DNA of 64,000 nucleotides from positions 62,001-126,000 of the forward strand of contig JAUJMY010000007.1 of NCBI GenBank assembly GCA_030446625.1, read 5' to 3'. The notes under the pieces are model-generated. The model was not told the DNA's origin. It saw only the letters and a list, made by a program, of their open reading frames with translations, and did not search any database. This DNA is from Gaiellaceae bacterium. GTDB taxonomy: Bacteria > Actinomycetota > Thermoleophilia > Gaiellales > Gaiellaceae. Position numbers and translations under genes: made by a program. Of the stretch, positions 42,291-51,521 are shown in pieces (position 1 is the stretch's first letter; every line of letters starts with the position of its first letter).

Positions 42291-42296
42291 ATTCTA
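42291..42296 (-). promoter_or_regulatory. -10 hexamer TAGAAT of the sugar phosphotransferase gene
   Basis: Minus-strand TAGAAT, 7 nt before GTG 42283, no Shine-Dalgarno. Confidence 0.5.
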
Positions 42297-42320
42297 GGCG
42301 GCGCCGGTCGCCCGCCCCGG

Positions 42321-42326
42321 TAGCGT
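42321..42326 (+). promoter_or_regulatory. -10 hexamer TAGCGT of the asnB operon
   Basis: TAGCGT ends 7 nt before the ATG at 42334. It lies back to back with the -10 at 42291-42296, 24 bp apart. Confidence 0.45.
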
Positions 42327-42333
42327 TCAGCCG

Positions 42334-44244
42334 ATGTGCGGGATCTGCGGGCTGCTCGCTCCCGAGGGCGCCGCGCCGCCCGAGCCGCGGCTCGCGGAGA
42401 CCATGGCGGCTGCGCTCGCGCACCGGGGGCCCGATCACGGCTCGACCGAGGCGTTCGGCCGCTGCGTGCTCGGGTACAGGCGCCTGACGGTGATCGACCT
42501 CGCGTCGACGGGGTTCCAGCCGGTGACGAACGAGCGCGGCGACGTGTCCGCCGTCTTCAACGGCGAGATCTACAACTTCGAGGAGCTGCGCGCCGACCTC
42601 GCGGCGCGCGGCCACGACGTCCCCGGCACCGGCGACACGCAGACGCTCCCGCACCTCTACGAGGAGCACGGGCCGCGGTTCGTCGAGCGTCTCGACGGGA
42701 TGTTCGCGCTCGCGCTCTGGGACGCTCGCCGCGAGCGGCTCGTCCTCGCCCGCGACCGGCTCGGCAAGAAGCCCCTCGTCTGGACGCGGCTCGCCGACGG
42801 CACGCTCGCCTTCGCTTCCGAGGCGAAGGCGCTCGTCCGTCTGCCCGGCTTCAGGCGCGACGTCGACCACGCGGCGCTCGACGCGTACCTCGCGCTCGGG
42901 TACGTCCCGGGCGGCGGGTCCGCGTTCCGGAGCGTGCGGCGCCTGCCGCCGGCACACGTGCTCGTCGTCGAGGGCGAGAGCGAGCGCCTGGAGCGGTACT
43001 GGGAGCCGCGGCTCGACCGGGCGCACCTGGCGGACGACGAGTGGCTCGAGCGCGTGCGGACCGAGCTGCGCGCGGCGGTGCGCAAGCGACTGATCTCCGA
43101 CGTGCCGCTCGGCGCGCTCCTCTCCGGAGGCATCGACTCGTCGATCGTCGTCGCGCTGATGGCCGCCGAGGCGAGCGAGGCGGTGCGGACGTTCTCGATC
43201 GGCTTCGGCGACGCGCGCTACGACGAGCGCGAGTACGCACGCGCGGTCGCCGGCCGGTACGGCACGCGGCACGAGGAGCTCGTCGTCGAGCCGGACGCGG
43301 CCGCGCTCCTTCCGCGCCTCGCGTGGGCGTGGGACGAGCCGTTCGGCGACTCGTCCGCGCTGCCGACGCTGCTCGTGTGCGAGCTCGCGCGACAGCACGT
43401 GACGGTCGCGCTGACGGGCGACGGCGGCGACGAGGCGTTCGCCGGCTACGAGCGCTACGTCGCCGCGGGCGCGGCGGCGCGCATCCCTTCCGCGCCGGCG
43501 CGCGCCGGAGCTCGCCTGGTGCGCGCGCTGCCCGGCGGCAGGCGCGAGCCGCGTTCGCCGCTCTTCCGTGCGGCGCGGTTCCTCGAAGCGGCATCGGCCC
43601 CGCCGACGGAGCGCTACGGGCGCCTGATCGAGATCTTCCCGCAGGCGCTCCGCGCGCAGCTCTGGACGGACGAAGCTCGAGTGCGCATCGGCGAGTCGCG
43701 GGCGGCGGCGGCGCTCCTCGACGGCGGCGCGGCCGCGGACGACGTGACGGCGCTCCAGCTGCTCGACGCGCGCACCTACCTGCCGGGGGACCTGCTCGTG
43801 AAGGCGGACATCGCCTCGATGGCGACCTCGCTGGAGCTGCGCTCGCCGTTCCTCGACCCGCGCGTCCTCGAGCTCGGCCTGTCGCTCCCGCCGTCCCTGA
43901 AGACGCGCGGACGCACGGGCAAGATCGCGCTCCGCCGCGCGTTCGCCGCGCAGCTGCCGGCGGCGGTCGCCTCCCGCTCGAAGAAGGGGTTCGGCGTCCC
44001 GCTCGCGCGCTGGTTCCGCGGCGAGCTGCGCGAGTTCGCGCAGGACGTGCTTCTGGACGAAACGGCGCGGCGCCGCGGCGACCTCCGGCCGAACGTCGTC
44101 GAGCGGCTCCTCCGCGAGCACGTCGCCGGCCGCGCCGACCACGGCGCGCGCCTCTGGTCGCTCGTGATGCTCGAGCTCTGGCAGCGAAGCTACGTCGAGT
44201 CGCCGGCGGGCGTCGCGGCGGCGACGCCGGCCGGGGCTCGATGA
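42334..44244 (+). CDS. asnB: Glutamine-hydrolysing asparagine synthase-like amidotransferase
   Basis: 636 aa, full AsnB. N-terminal glutaminase with nucleophile Cys2 (MCGICGLLAP), HRGPDHGST, FNGEIYNFEELR, TGDTQTL. The synthetase domain has the PP-loop LLSGGIDSSIVVAL, FSIGFGDARYDEREYA, TGDGGDEAFAGYERY, and KADIASMATSLELRSPFLD. In polysaccharide clusters such enzymes often amidate uronic acids in place of aspartate, so a sugar-amidating role is as likely as asparagine synthesis. It is first in an operon of three, followed by a GT-C and a GT4 gene with ATGA/GTGA overlaps. Confidence 0.93.
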   Translation: MCGICGLLAPEGAAPPEPRLAETMAAALAHRGPDHGSTEAFGRCVLGYRRLTVIDLASTGFQPVTNERGDVSAVFNGEIYNFEELRADLAARGHDVPGTGDTQTLPHLYEEHGPRFVERLDGMFALALWDARRERLVLARDRLGKKPLVWTRLADGTLAFASEAKALVRLPGFRRDVDHAALDAYLALGYVPGGGSAFRSVRRLPPAHVLVVEGESERLERYWEPRLDRAHLADDEWLERVRTELRAAVRKRLISDVPLGALLSGGIDSSIVVALMAAEASEAVRTFSIGFGDARYDEREYARAVAGRYGTRHEELVVEPDAAALLPRLAWAWDEPFGDSSALPTLLVCELARQHVTVALTGDGGDEAFAGYERYVAAGAAARIPSAPARAGARLVRALPGGRREPRSPLFRAARFLEAASAPPTERYGRLIEIFPQALRAQLWTDEARVRIGESRAAAALLDGGAAADDVTALQLLDARTYLPGDLLVKADIASMATSLELRSPFLDPRVLELGLSLPPSLKTRGRTGKIALRRAFAAQLPAAVASRSKKGFGVPLARWFRGELREFAQDVLLDETARRRGDLRPNVVERLLREHVAGRADHGARLWSLVMLELWQRSYVESPAGVAAATPAGAR

Positions 44245-45497
44245 GCAGACGCGGCGCGACGCTTCTCGTCCTCGCAGCGGCGGTCGTCCCGCGCCTCGCC
44301 GTCCTGCTCTACGAGCGGGGCGAGATCCTGACGGAGTTTACGGAGAAGAGCGACGACTTCGCCCGCACGTTCGTCGCGAGCGGAACGTACGGCCTCGTCC
44401 CCGGCGTCCCGAGCGCGTACACGCAGCCGCTCTACGGGTTCTTCCTCGTGCCGCTGTACGAGCTCCTCGGGCGCTCGTGGCCCGTCGTCGGCGTCGCGCA
44501 GATCGTGCTCGCGGCCGTCACGGCGCTGCTCGTGCACGAGATCGGGCGCCGCTGGATCTCGCCGCTCGCGGGCATTCTCGCGGCGGTCGCGGCGACGCTC
44601 AGCCCGTACCTCGTCTGGCACGACGTGCACGTCAACCGCGAGATCGTGGACCAGCCGCTGGCCGCCGCTGCCGTCCTGCTCGCGCTCCTCGCCGCCGAGC
44701 GGCGGTCGGTCGCGCTCGCGGGCGCGCTGGGCGTCGTCTGCGGGCTCGCGATCCTCGGCAACTCGCGGCTCGTCCTGCTGCCGCTGCTGCTCGCCGCGTA
44801 CGTCGCGTGGCGGATCGCGCCGCGCCGGCGCGCGGCGCTCGCCGCGGTCGCGGTCGCCGTCGGCGCCGCGGTCGCCGTCGCGCCGTGGCTCGTCCGGAAC
44901 GGCGCCGTGCTCGGCTGCTACGCGGTGACGACCGACGCGCGAGCGCTGTGGAAGGCGAACAACGAGCAGACGTACGGCATCCTCCGCCGCGGCGGCTGGA
45001 TCGACGAGGTCGAGCCGCCTTCGGGCCGGAGGCTGACGCCCGAGTTCACGCGCGACATCTACCGCGACCGCGGCGAGATCGTGACGGTCGACGAGTGCGA
45101 GGACATGCGCTTCTTCCGCGCGCGCGTGCTCGAGTTCTGGCGCGACGAACCCGGCGAGAAGGCGCGGCTCGCCGGCCTCGGCGTGGCGATGCTGTGGGAC
45201 CCGCGGGCGACGCGCGCCGAGGGGCAGCCCGGCGGCGGCACCTGGCTCGACGCCGCGCGCCGGTGGCTCGTGCCCGCGTACGTGCTCCCGCTCTACCTGC
45301 TCGCGGCCGTCGGGGTCGCCCGCGCTCCGCATGCGTTCTCGGCCCTGGCGTTGCTCCTGCTCGCGTACGGCACGCTCGCAGCGGCGGTCTTCATCGGCGC
45401 GACCCGGTATCGCGCGCCCTGGGACTTCCTGCTCGCGCTGCTCGCGGCCGCGGCCGTCGCGCAGGCTCTCGCGAGGCGGCGCGGGACGCAGCCGTGA
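44241..45497 (+). CDS. GT39/GT-C-like polytopic glycosyltransferase
   Basis: 418 aa. About 9-10 membrane helices. The first external loop has TEFTEKSDDFARTFVASGTYGL, with the Asp pair expected for protein-mannosyltransferase-like GT-C enzymes, then AYTQPLYGFFLVPLY, WHDVHVNREIVDQP and ILGNSRLVLLPLLLAAY. The ArnT/GT39 pattern suggests use of polyprenyl-phosphate sugar on the outer face. It is shorter than the two GT-C proteins at 20004 and 25982, and lacks their extracytoplasmic tail. The ATG overlaps the asnB stop (ATGA). Confidence 0.78.
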   Translation: MSRRGATLLVLAAAVVPRLAVLLYERGEILTEFTEKSDDFARTFVASGTYGLVPGVPSAYTQPLYGFFLVPLYELLGRSWPVVGVAQIVLAAVTALLVHEIGRRWISPLAGILAAVAATLSPYLVWHDVHVNREIVDQPLAAAAVLLALLAAERRSVALAGALGVVCGLAILGNSRLVLLPLLLAAYVAWRIAPRRRAALAAVAVAVGAAVAVAPWLVRNGAVLGCYAVTTDARALWKANNEQTYGILRRGGWIDEVEPPSGRRLTPEFTRDIYRDRGEIVTVDECEDMRFFRARVLEFWRDEPGEKARLAGLGVAMLWDPRATRAEGQPGGGTWLDAARRWLVPAYVLPLYLLAAVGVARAPHAFSALALLLLAYGTLAAAVFIGATRYRAPWDFLLALLAAAAVAQALARRRGTQP

Positions 45498-46645
45498 CGC
45501 GCGTCGCGCACGTCCACCGGATCAGCGGGATCGGTGGCTCCGAGCGCCACCTCCTGACGCTGCTGCCGGCGCTCGCCGCGCGCGGCGTCGAGCCGCTGCT
45601 CGTCGGCCTCGACGACCCAGGCGGTGAGCCCGACGCGTTCTACGCGGCGCTTACGGCGGCGGGCGTGCCCGCGCGCCGGCTCGCGTCGCCGCGCGACCTC
45701 GACCCGCCGCTGCCGGTCGCCCTCTCGCGCGTCCTGCGCTCGTGGCGGGCAGAGGTTGTCCACACGCACCTCGTCCACGCCGACGTCTACGGGACGCTCG
45801 CCGCGCGCGACGCACCGCTCGTCTCGACGAAGCACAACGACGACCCGTTCCGGCTCGGCCCGTTCCGGTACGTCGAGCGGGCGCTGGCGCGCCGGGTGCG
45901 GAGGATCGTCGCGATCACGCACGCGCTCGCGCGATTCAACGTCGAGCGCGTCGGGCTGCCGGCGGACAAGCTCAGCGTCATCCACTACGGCCTCGACGAT
46001 CTCCCGCCGTCGTGGGGGCCGAATCCCGACGTGCGCCTGCCGCGCGGAGCGCGCGTGCTGCTGTCGGTGAGCCGACTCGTCGGGCAGAAGGGGCTCGACG
46101 TCGCCGTCGCGGCGCTCCCGCGTGTGCGCGAGCGGCACCCGTCCGCCGTGCTCGTCGTCTTCGGCGAGGGGCCGCTCCGCGCGGAGCTTCAGGAGCGCGC
46201 GCGCGCGCTCGGCGTCGCGGATGCGCTCTTCCTCCCGGGGCGCGCGGGCGACGTGGCGGAGTGGCTCCGGCGGGCCGACGTCTTCGTCCACCCGGCGCGC
46301 TGGGAGGGCTTCGGCCTCGTCCTGCTCGAGGCGATGCTCGCGTCGCTCCCGGTCGTCGCGTCGCACGTCAGTTCGATCCCGGAGATCGTCGTCCACGGCG
46401 AAACAGGCGCGCTCGTGCCGCCGGACGACGCGCGCGCGGTTGCCGACGCGATCGCGCGCCTGCTCGACGACGAGGCGCTCGCACGCCGGCTCGGGGCCGC
46501 CGGTCTGGACCGCGCGCGCGCGAGCTTCTCCGTCGCGCAGATGGCGGAGCGGACGCTCGCGGTCTACGAGCAGGCGCTCACAGAGCGGCCTCCTCGCGCG
46601 GCGCGGCTACGACCCCCGGCTCGCCGCGGCCGAGCGCGTTCCTGA
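45494..46645 (+). CDS. GT4-family glycosyltransferase
   Basis: 383 aa. VAHVHRISGIGGSERHLLTLLPAL at the N-terminus, VVHTHLVHADVYGTLAARDA, then a donor domain: RVLLSVSRLVGQKGLDVAVAAL, AVLVVFGEGPLRAELQERA, WLRRADVFVHPA, RWEGFGLVLLEAMLASLPVVAS, EIVVHGETGALVPPDD. Typical EpsF/WcaL-like enzyme of exopolysaccharide operons. The GTG overlaps the previous stop. The final 20 residues (PPRAARLRPPARRGRARS) are low-complexity and overlap the 3' end of the convergent flippase gene by 68 bp, so an original shorter C-terminus is likely. Confidence 0.9.
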   Translation: MTRVAHVHRISGIGGSERHLLTLLPALAARGVEPLLVGLDDPGGEPDAFYAALTAAGVPARRLASPRDLDPPLPVALSRVLRSWRAEVVHTHLVHADVYGTLAARDAPLVSTKHNDDPFRLGPFRYVERALARRVRRIVAITHALARFNVERVGLPADKLSVIHYGLDDLPPSWGPNPDVRLPRGARVLLSVSRLVGQKGLDVAVAALPRVRERHPSAVLVVFGEGPLRAELQERARALGVADALFLPGRAGDVAEWLRRADVFVHPARWEGFGLVLLEAMLASLPVVASHVSSIPEIVVHGETGALVPPDDARAVADAIARLLDDEALARRLGAAGLDRARASFSVAQMAERTLAVYEQALTERPPRAARLRPPARRGRARS

Positions 46646-48134
46646 TCGCGCGCCGCTCGCCCGGCTCGAGGCCGACGCGCCACACGAGCGCGCCGAAGAG
46701 CGCGAGCCAGAGCGTCACGAGCGCCCCGAGCTCGACGAGCGAGTCCACGGGCAGCAGGCGGCCGACGAGGACGAGCGTGGGCAGCGCCGCCACCGCGGCG
46801 AGGGCGACGGGCCGCAGCCACGCGCCGGCGAGCGACGCGACGGAGATCCCGGACGCGTCGCGGACGAGCAGCGGCACGACGACGGCGGCCGCGAGGCCCT
46901 CGGTGACGAGCGTCGCGACGGCGACTCCCCAGAGGCCGACCGTCGCGACGAGGACGAGCGAGAGGACGAGGTTCGCGGCCACGGTGGCGATCCGGGCAAC
47001 GGCGAGGCGTGCATGGCGCGCGCGGGCGACGAGGAACTGCCCGAGCGTGTTGCTCGGGTGGACGAAGAGCAGGCTCAGCATCAGCAGCACGAGCACGGGG
47101 ACGCTGCGCGCGAATCCCTCCTCGTCGTACTCGCCCCCGAGCCACGCCTCGAGGAAGCGTTCCGGGAGCAGGATCAGCGGCACCGCGGCCGCGAGGACGA
47201 CGGCCATCCCGACGCGGATTCCGGTCAGCGCGTAGCGCCGCTGCCGCTCGTGCTCCTCGGCGCCCTCGAGCTCGGAGAGGACCGGGAAGAGCAGTGTCGA
47301 GGCCGCGACGCCGATGCCGAAGACGAGCCCGAAGAGCTTCGACGGCAAGCCGTACCACGCGGCGGCGACGCTGCCGAGCAGCGCGCCGACGACGATCACG
47401 TCCGTCGAGAGGACGACCTTCGACGCGACGTGGATCAGGAAGTTGTGCGAGCTGAAGCGCAGCAGCCGGCCGATCGCGCGACGCGAGACGAGCGACGGCC
47501 GCACGCGCAGCGTCGGCAGCTCGCGGCGCAGCCACGCGAGCGGAAGCGACAGCCGCACGACCGTCGCGAGCAGCGTCACGGCCGCGACCGTGACGATGCC
47601 GCCGCCCCAGAGGAGGAGGATCGCGGCGACGAGGACCGCGTACAGGATCGCCGCGACGAGGCTCCCGAGGTTGACGACGTCGTAGCGCTGCTGGCCAGCG
47701 AGCAGGTTCGTGTAGAGACCGAGCGGGAAGCGTGCGACGTACGCGGCGAGCACGAGCAGCAGCGCGATCCGGCCGGGGCCGACGAGCCGGTCGGGGACGT
47801 CGATCAGCCACGGAAGGAGCCACGCGAGCAGCGCGCCGACCGCGGCCGTGGCCGTCGCGATCGGCGCGTAGACGGCGAGCCCGTTCGCCGCGAGCGCGCT
47901 CGTCTCCTCGACGGCGCCGCGCCCGCGCTGCTCGGCCGCGAAGCGGATGATCGTCGGGCCGACGCCGAAGTCGAGCAGCGCGAGGAAGACGACGATCGAG
48001 CTGATGAACGCCCAGAGGCCGTACCCGGCGGCGCCGAGCTCCCGCACGAGGATCGGCGTCACGACGAGCCCGGAGACGAGCGTGACGACGTAGACGCCGT
48101 ACACGAGCAGGACGTTGCGGCGCAGGAACCGCAT
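46578..48134 (-). CDS. Wzx-like polysaccharide flippase
   Basis: 518 aa with 12-14 membrane helices. MRFLRRNVLLVYGVYVVTLVSGLVVTPILVRELGAAGYGLW is the RfbX/Wzx start (positive tail, first helix, LG..GYGLW). ALLDFGVGPTIIRFAAEQRGRG, LLAGQQRYDVVNL and LPSKLFGLVFGIGVAAS are further MOP-flippase landmarks. It should flip the undecaprenyl-linked repeat unit; the MurJ-like protein at 33651 may serve another unit. Last gene of the minus-strand operon from 52624, starting 3 bp after the preceding stop. Confidence 0.88.
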   Translation of the reverse strand: MRFLRRNVLLVYGVYVVTLVSGLVVTPILVRELGAAGYGLWAFISSIVVFLALLDFGVGPTIIRFAAEQRGRGAVEETSALAANGLAVYAPIATATAAVGALLAWLLPWLIDVPDRLVGPGRIALLLVLAAYVARFPLGLYTNLLAGQQRYDVVNLGSLVAAILYAVLVAAILLLWGGGIVTVAAVTLLATVVRLSLPLAWLRRELPTLRVRPSLVSRRAIGRLLRFSSHNFLIHVASKVVLSTDVIVVGALLGSVAAAWYGLPSKLFGLVFGIGVAASTLLFPVLSELEGAEEHERQRRYALTGIRVGMAVVLAAAVPLILLPERFLEAWLGGEYDEEGFARSVPVLVLLMLSLLFVHPSNTLGQFLVARARHARLAVARIATVAANLVLSLVLVATVGLWGVAVATLVTEGLAAAVVVPLLVRDASGISVASLAGAWLRPVALAAVAALPTLVLVGRLLPVDSLVELGALVTLWLALFGALVWRVGLEPGERRAIRNALGRGEPGVVAAPREEAAL

Positions 48135-48137
48135 GCG

Positions 48138-49217
48138 CTAGCGCCGGATCTCGCGCACGGCGCGCACGACCGCCTCCGCCCACGTCTCCGCGGAGTGTCC
48201 GGCCTCGACGCGCCGCCGCAGCTCCCGGCCCACGGCCTCGCGCGTCTCGTCGCCGCTCTCGGCGAACGCGCGCAGCACGCGCGCGAGGTCGGCGGGATCC
48301 TCGCTCGCGAACCGGAGCTCGAGCGGCAGCCCGCCCAGGAACTCGTCGAAGTGCGGGTTGCACGCGATCACGGGAACCCCGCACGCGGCGGCCTCGTAGA
48401 CGACCTTGTCGAGGGCGCCGCCGCTCGTCTGGCCGCGCGTCGGGTTCACGACGGCGTCGAAGCCGCGCACGAGATCCGGTACGTCGCCGCGGGGCACCGG
48501 CGGCTCGAGCCGCACGCGCCCGCGCAGCTGCGGCGACTCGATCAGCTGCTCGAGCCGGCGCCGGTGTGCGCGCTCCTCCTCCGTCGTCGACGGCCCGCGC
48601 AGCTCGAGCGCGGCCTCGACGCCCGCGTCGGCCGCGCGCTCCAGCCCGCGCAGGAGCGTCTCGAAGCCCTTCGACGGCGACGTCCGCCCGAGCGCGAGCA
48701 GCCGGAGCGCCCCGTCGCTCCGCGCCGGGAGCGAGTGGCGCGGCGGGAACTCCGCGGTGTCGATCCCATGCCCGATCCCGAGCACCTTGGGGGACTCCAT
48801 CGGGAAGGACCGGGTGTCGACGCTGAGCGCGAGGTCGGACAGAGCCGTCGCGAGGCGCAGCGTGCGGCCGAGCGTCCAGTGCGTGTACCAGAGCACGAGC
48901 GGGACGCGCAGGGGCTTCGCGAGCGGCGCCGCGAGGACGAGGTAGATCGGGCACATGTGCGCGAGGAGCGCGTCCGGCCGGGGGCGTTGCGCGAGGAGGG
49001 GCGCGATCGCGCGGGTGTAGCGCAGCCCGCGGCCGAGCCGGGTCGGCGCGGCAAAGCTCCGGAACGAGACGTTCGGCGGCAGGTCGTGTCGTCCCACGCG
49101 CGCGCACACGACGTCGAGCGCATCGCAGCGCGCGGCGAGCGCGCGCAGCTTCGCCACCGTCGCCCCGAGGATCGGGTCGTCGACGTCGACCGTCTGCGTC
49201 ACGAAGACGAGCCGCAT
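48138..49217 (-). CDS. GT4-family glycosyltransferase
   Basis: 359 aa. MRLVFVTQTVDVDDPILGATVAK opens the acceptor domain, LLAHMCPIYLVLAAPLAKPL and VLWYTHWTLGRTLRLA follow. Donor domain: LRLLALGRTSPSKGFETLLRGL, ALELRGPSTTEEERAHRRRL, DLVRGFDAVVNPT, QTSGGALDKVVYEAAACGVPVIA, in which ALDKVVYEAAACG replaces the EGFG...EAMA loop but keeps the second Glu. It lies between the double-GT4 gene (3 bp away) and the flippase, all on one transcript. Donor unknown. Confidence 0.87.
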   Translation of the reverse strand: MRLVFVTQTVDVDDPILGATVAKLRALAARCDALDVVCARVGRHDLPPNVSFRSFAAPTRLGRGLRYTRAIAPLLAQRPRPDALLAHMCPIYLVLAAPLAKPLRVPLVLWYTHWTLGRTLRLATALSDLALSVDTRSFPMESPKVLGIGHGIDTAEFPPRHSLPARSDGALRLLALGRTSPSKGFETLLRGLERAADAGVEAALELRGPSTTEEERAHRRRLEQLIESPQLRGRVRLEPPVPRGDVPDLVRGFDAVVNPTRGQTSGGALDKVVYEAAACGVPVIACNPHFDEFLGGLPLELRFASEDPADLARVLRAFAESGDETREAVGRELRRRVEAGHSAETWAEAVVRAVREIRR

Positions 49218-49220
49218 GCT

Positions 49221-51521
49221 CTAGCGCGCCGGCCCGGCGAGCGTGCGGTCGACGAGCGAGCGGACGCGAGCCGCGTAGTCGTCGGGAGACCACTGGAGCT
49301 CGGTCGACGCCTCGTGCGCCGCGCGGCCCAGGCGCTCCGCCAGCTCGCGGTCGGACAGCAGCGCGATCATCGCGTCCGCGAAGGCGGCGCTGTCGCCGCT
49401 CTCGACGAGCAGGCCCGTGCGGCCGTTCGCGACGAGGTCCGGGATCCCTCCGACGCGCGTCGCAACGACCGCGCGGGCGCGCGCGAAGCTCTCCACGATC
49501 ACGCGTCCGAACCCCTCACTGCGCGACGGCAGGACGAGGAACGTCGCGTCGTCGAGCCGCTCCACGACGCCGCTCGGCGGCAACTGCTCCACGTGCTCGA
49601 CGCGGTCCGGGAAGTCGTCGCGGAGGCGCTCGACCAGGTCGACCAGCGCACCGCGCCCGACGACGACCAGGCGCGCGTCCGGCACCGCCGCGGCGACGCG
49701 CGGCCACGCCTCGACGAGCGCGCCGACGTCTTTCGAGCGCTCGAGCGCGCCGACGAAGAGCGCCGTCGGGATCTCGGGCAGGGGCGCCGGCGGCCGCTCC
49801 GTGAAGGTCGACAGGTCGATGTAGGCGGGAAACGCCTCGACCGGGGGGACGCCCGCCTCGCGCTCCGACAGCTTAGCGGTGAAGGGCGACAGGGCGCGCA
49901 AAGCGTCTGCGCGGCGGAGGGCGTAGCGCGCGGCCCAGTCGGCGAGCGGCGCGACCAGCACGCGCCAGCGCGAGCCGCCGATGCGGGAGGCGACGCGCCA
50001 GTCCCCGTGCGTCTCGACCACGAGCGAGGGGCGGTTCCGGCGCCGGAACACCAGCGCGAGCAGCACGAGGAAGCCGAGGTACGGGCTCTCCGCGATCACA
50101 ACGGCGGGACGGAAGCGCCGGACGAGCGCGGCCACGCGGAACGGGAGCGTGCCGTAGAAGAACGGCGAGTCGAGGACGGGCAGGCGCCGCACGAGCTGGA
50201 GCGAGCCCGGCCCGACGGCGGCCGGGCGCGGGACCGTCCCGCGCTCGGCGCGTCCGAGCGCGCAGAAGTCGAGCTCCTCCCGCAGCGCCCGGAGCGCGGG
50301 GTCGGCGCCGCCGCCGTACTCGCGGTCGCCGACGATGAGGACGCGCGGCCGCTCGCCGGGGGCGACGCCGGCCTCGCGCAGCGACGCCTCCACGAGACCG
50401 CGCACGCGCGCCGCGTACTCGAGCGGCGTCGTGTGGAACGACTCGTACACCTCGTGGGCTGCCCGACCGAAGCGCTCCGCGAGCGTGCGGTCCGCGAGCA
50501 CGCGCAGGAGCGCCGCGGCCAGCGCGTCGACGTCCTCGGGATCGACGAGCACGCCGGTGACGCCGTCGTGCACGAGCTCCGGGATGCCGCCCGCACGCGC
50601 GCCGATCGCGCCGCGGCCGCGCGCGAACGCCTCGAGGAGGATACGCGGAAGTCCCTCCGACCGCGACGGCAGCAGCAGGAACGACGCCCGGTCGAGCTGC
50701 TCCGCGACACCCTCGGGCGGCAGGCTCTCGATCCACTCCACCTGCTCGGGGAGCTCGCCCACCAGCTCCTCGACGAGCGCGCGCCGCGATCCCTTCCCGA
50801 CGACGACGAGCTTCGCCTCGGGCAGCTGCGCCGTGACGCGGCGCCAGGCCGCGCAGATCCCGTCGATGTTCTTGTAGTACTCGAGCATCCCGACGAAGAG
50901 CGCGACAGGCCGGTCCGGGAGTCGCTCGGGCGGGCGGTCGGCGAACACGGCGAGATCCGTGTAGGCGGGGAAGGTCGCCGTGACGGGGATCCCGCGCACG
51001 TCCTCGACCAGCCCGCCCGTGTAGGGCGAGACCGCACGCACGGCGTCCCCGCGGCGGAGCACGAGCCGGCTGACGGCGTCCGCGAGCGGCGCGAGAGCTC
51101 GGCGCCGCGGCGATCCGTACAGCCGCGTGGCCGTCCGCCAGTCGCCGTGCACCTCGACGACGATCCGCGGCTTCGGCCCGCGAATCGTCGCCCGCGCCAG
51201 AAGCGCGGCCGCGCCGGTGTACGGGCTCTCGGCCATGATCGCCTCGGGCGCGAACTCGCGGATCTGACGCCGCACGTGGAACGGGAGCCGCAGGTAGAAG
51301 AGGACGCCGTCGAGCGCGCGCGGGCGTGCCGACGGCAGGAGGCGGAAGCGCCGCGTCTCGAGCGCACTGCCGTCCTCGGCCGAGGCGAGCACGCGGTAGT
51401 CGACGTGGCGCTCGAGCGCGTCGAACTTCTTCGCGAGCCACGGCGGCAGCGGCAGCCGGTAGCGCGTCCGGCCGACCATCAGCAGGCGCGGGCGCCGGGC
51501 GCCGCCGTTCTCGCCGCTCAC
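49221..51521 (-). CDS. Tandem double GT4 glycosyltransferase (two full domains in one polypeptide)
   Basis: 766 aa, twice the usual length. Module 1 (about 10-385): MAESPYTGAAALLARATI, VVEVHGDWRTATRLYG, VRAVSPYTGGLVED, ALFVGMLEYYKNIDGI, LLLPSRSEGLPRILLEAFARG. Module 2 (about 395-766) repeats the same order: IAESPYLGFLVLLAL, VVETHGDWRVASRIGG, LRALSPFTAKLSE, ALFVGALERSKDVGAL, LVLPSRSEGFGRVIVESFARA. Both keep the two acidic residues of the donor site (SEG..r.i.E.FAR). The linker is GVAPGERPRVLIVGDREYGG. It could add two sugars in succession. The GTG overlaps the upstream stop (GTGA). Confidence 0.9.
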   Translation of the reverse strand: MSGENGGARRPRLLMVGRTRYRLPLPPWLAKKFDALERHVDYRVLASAEDGSALETRRFRLLPSARPRALDGVLFYLRLPFHVRRQIREFAPEAIMAESPYTGAAALLARATIRGPKPRIVVEVHGDWRTATRLYGSPRRRALAPLADAVSRLVLRRGDAVRAVSPYTGGLVEDVRGIPVTATFPAYTDLAVFADRPPERLPDRPVALFVGMLEYYKNIDGICAAWRRVTAQLPEAKLVVVGKGSRRALVEELVGELPEQVEWIESLPPEGVAEQLDRASFLLLPSRSEGLPRILLEAFARGRGAIGARAGGIPELVHDGVTGVLVDPEDVDALAAALLRVLADRTLAERFGRAAHEVYESFHTTPLEYAARVRGLVEASLREAGVAPGERPRVLIVGDREYGGGADPALRALREELDFCALGRAERGTVPRPAAVGPGSLQLVRRLPVLDSPFFYGTLPFRVAALVRRFRPAVVIAESPYLGFLVLLALVFRRRNRPSLVVETHGDWRVASRIGGSRWRVLVAPLADWAARYALRRADALRALSPFTAKLSEREAGVPPVEAFPAYIDLSTFTERPPAPLPEIPTALFVGALERSKDVGALVEAWPRVAAAVPDARLVVVGRGALVDLVERLRDDFPDRVEHVEQLPPSGVVERLDDATFLVLPSRSEGFGRVIVESFARARAVVATRVGGIPDLVANGRTGLLVESGDSAAFADAMIALLSDRELAERLGRAAHEASTELQWSPDDYAARVRSLVDRTLAGPAR

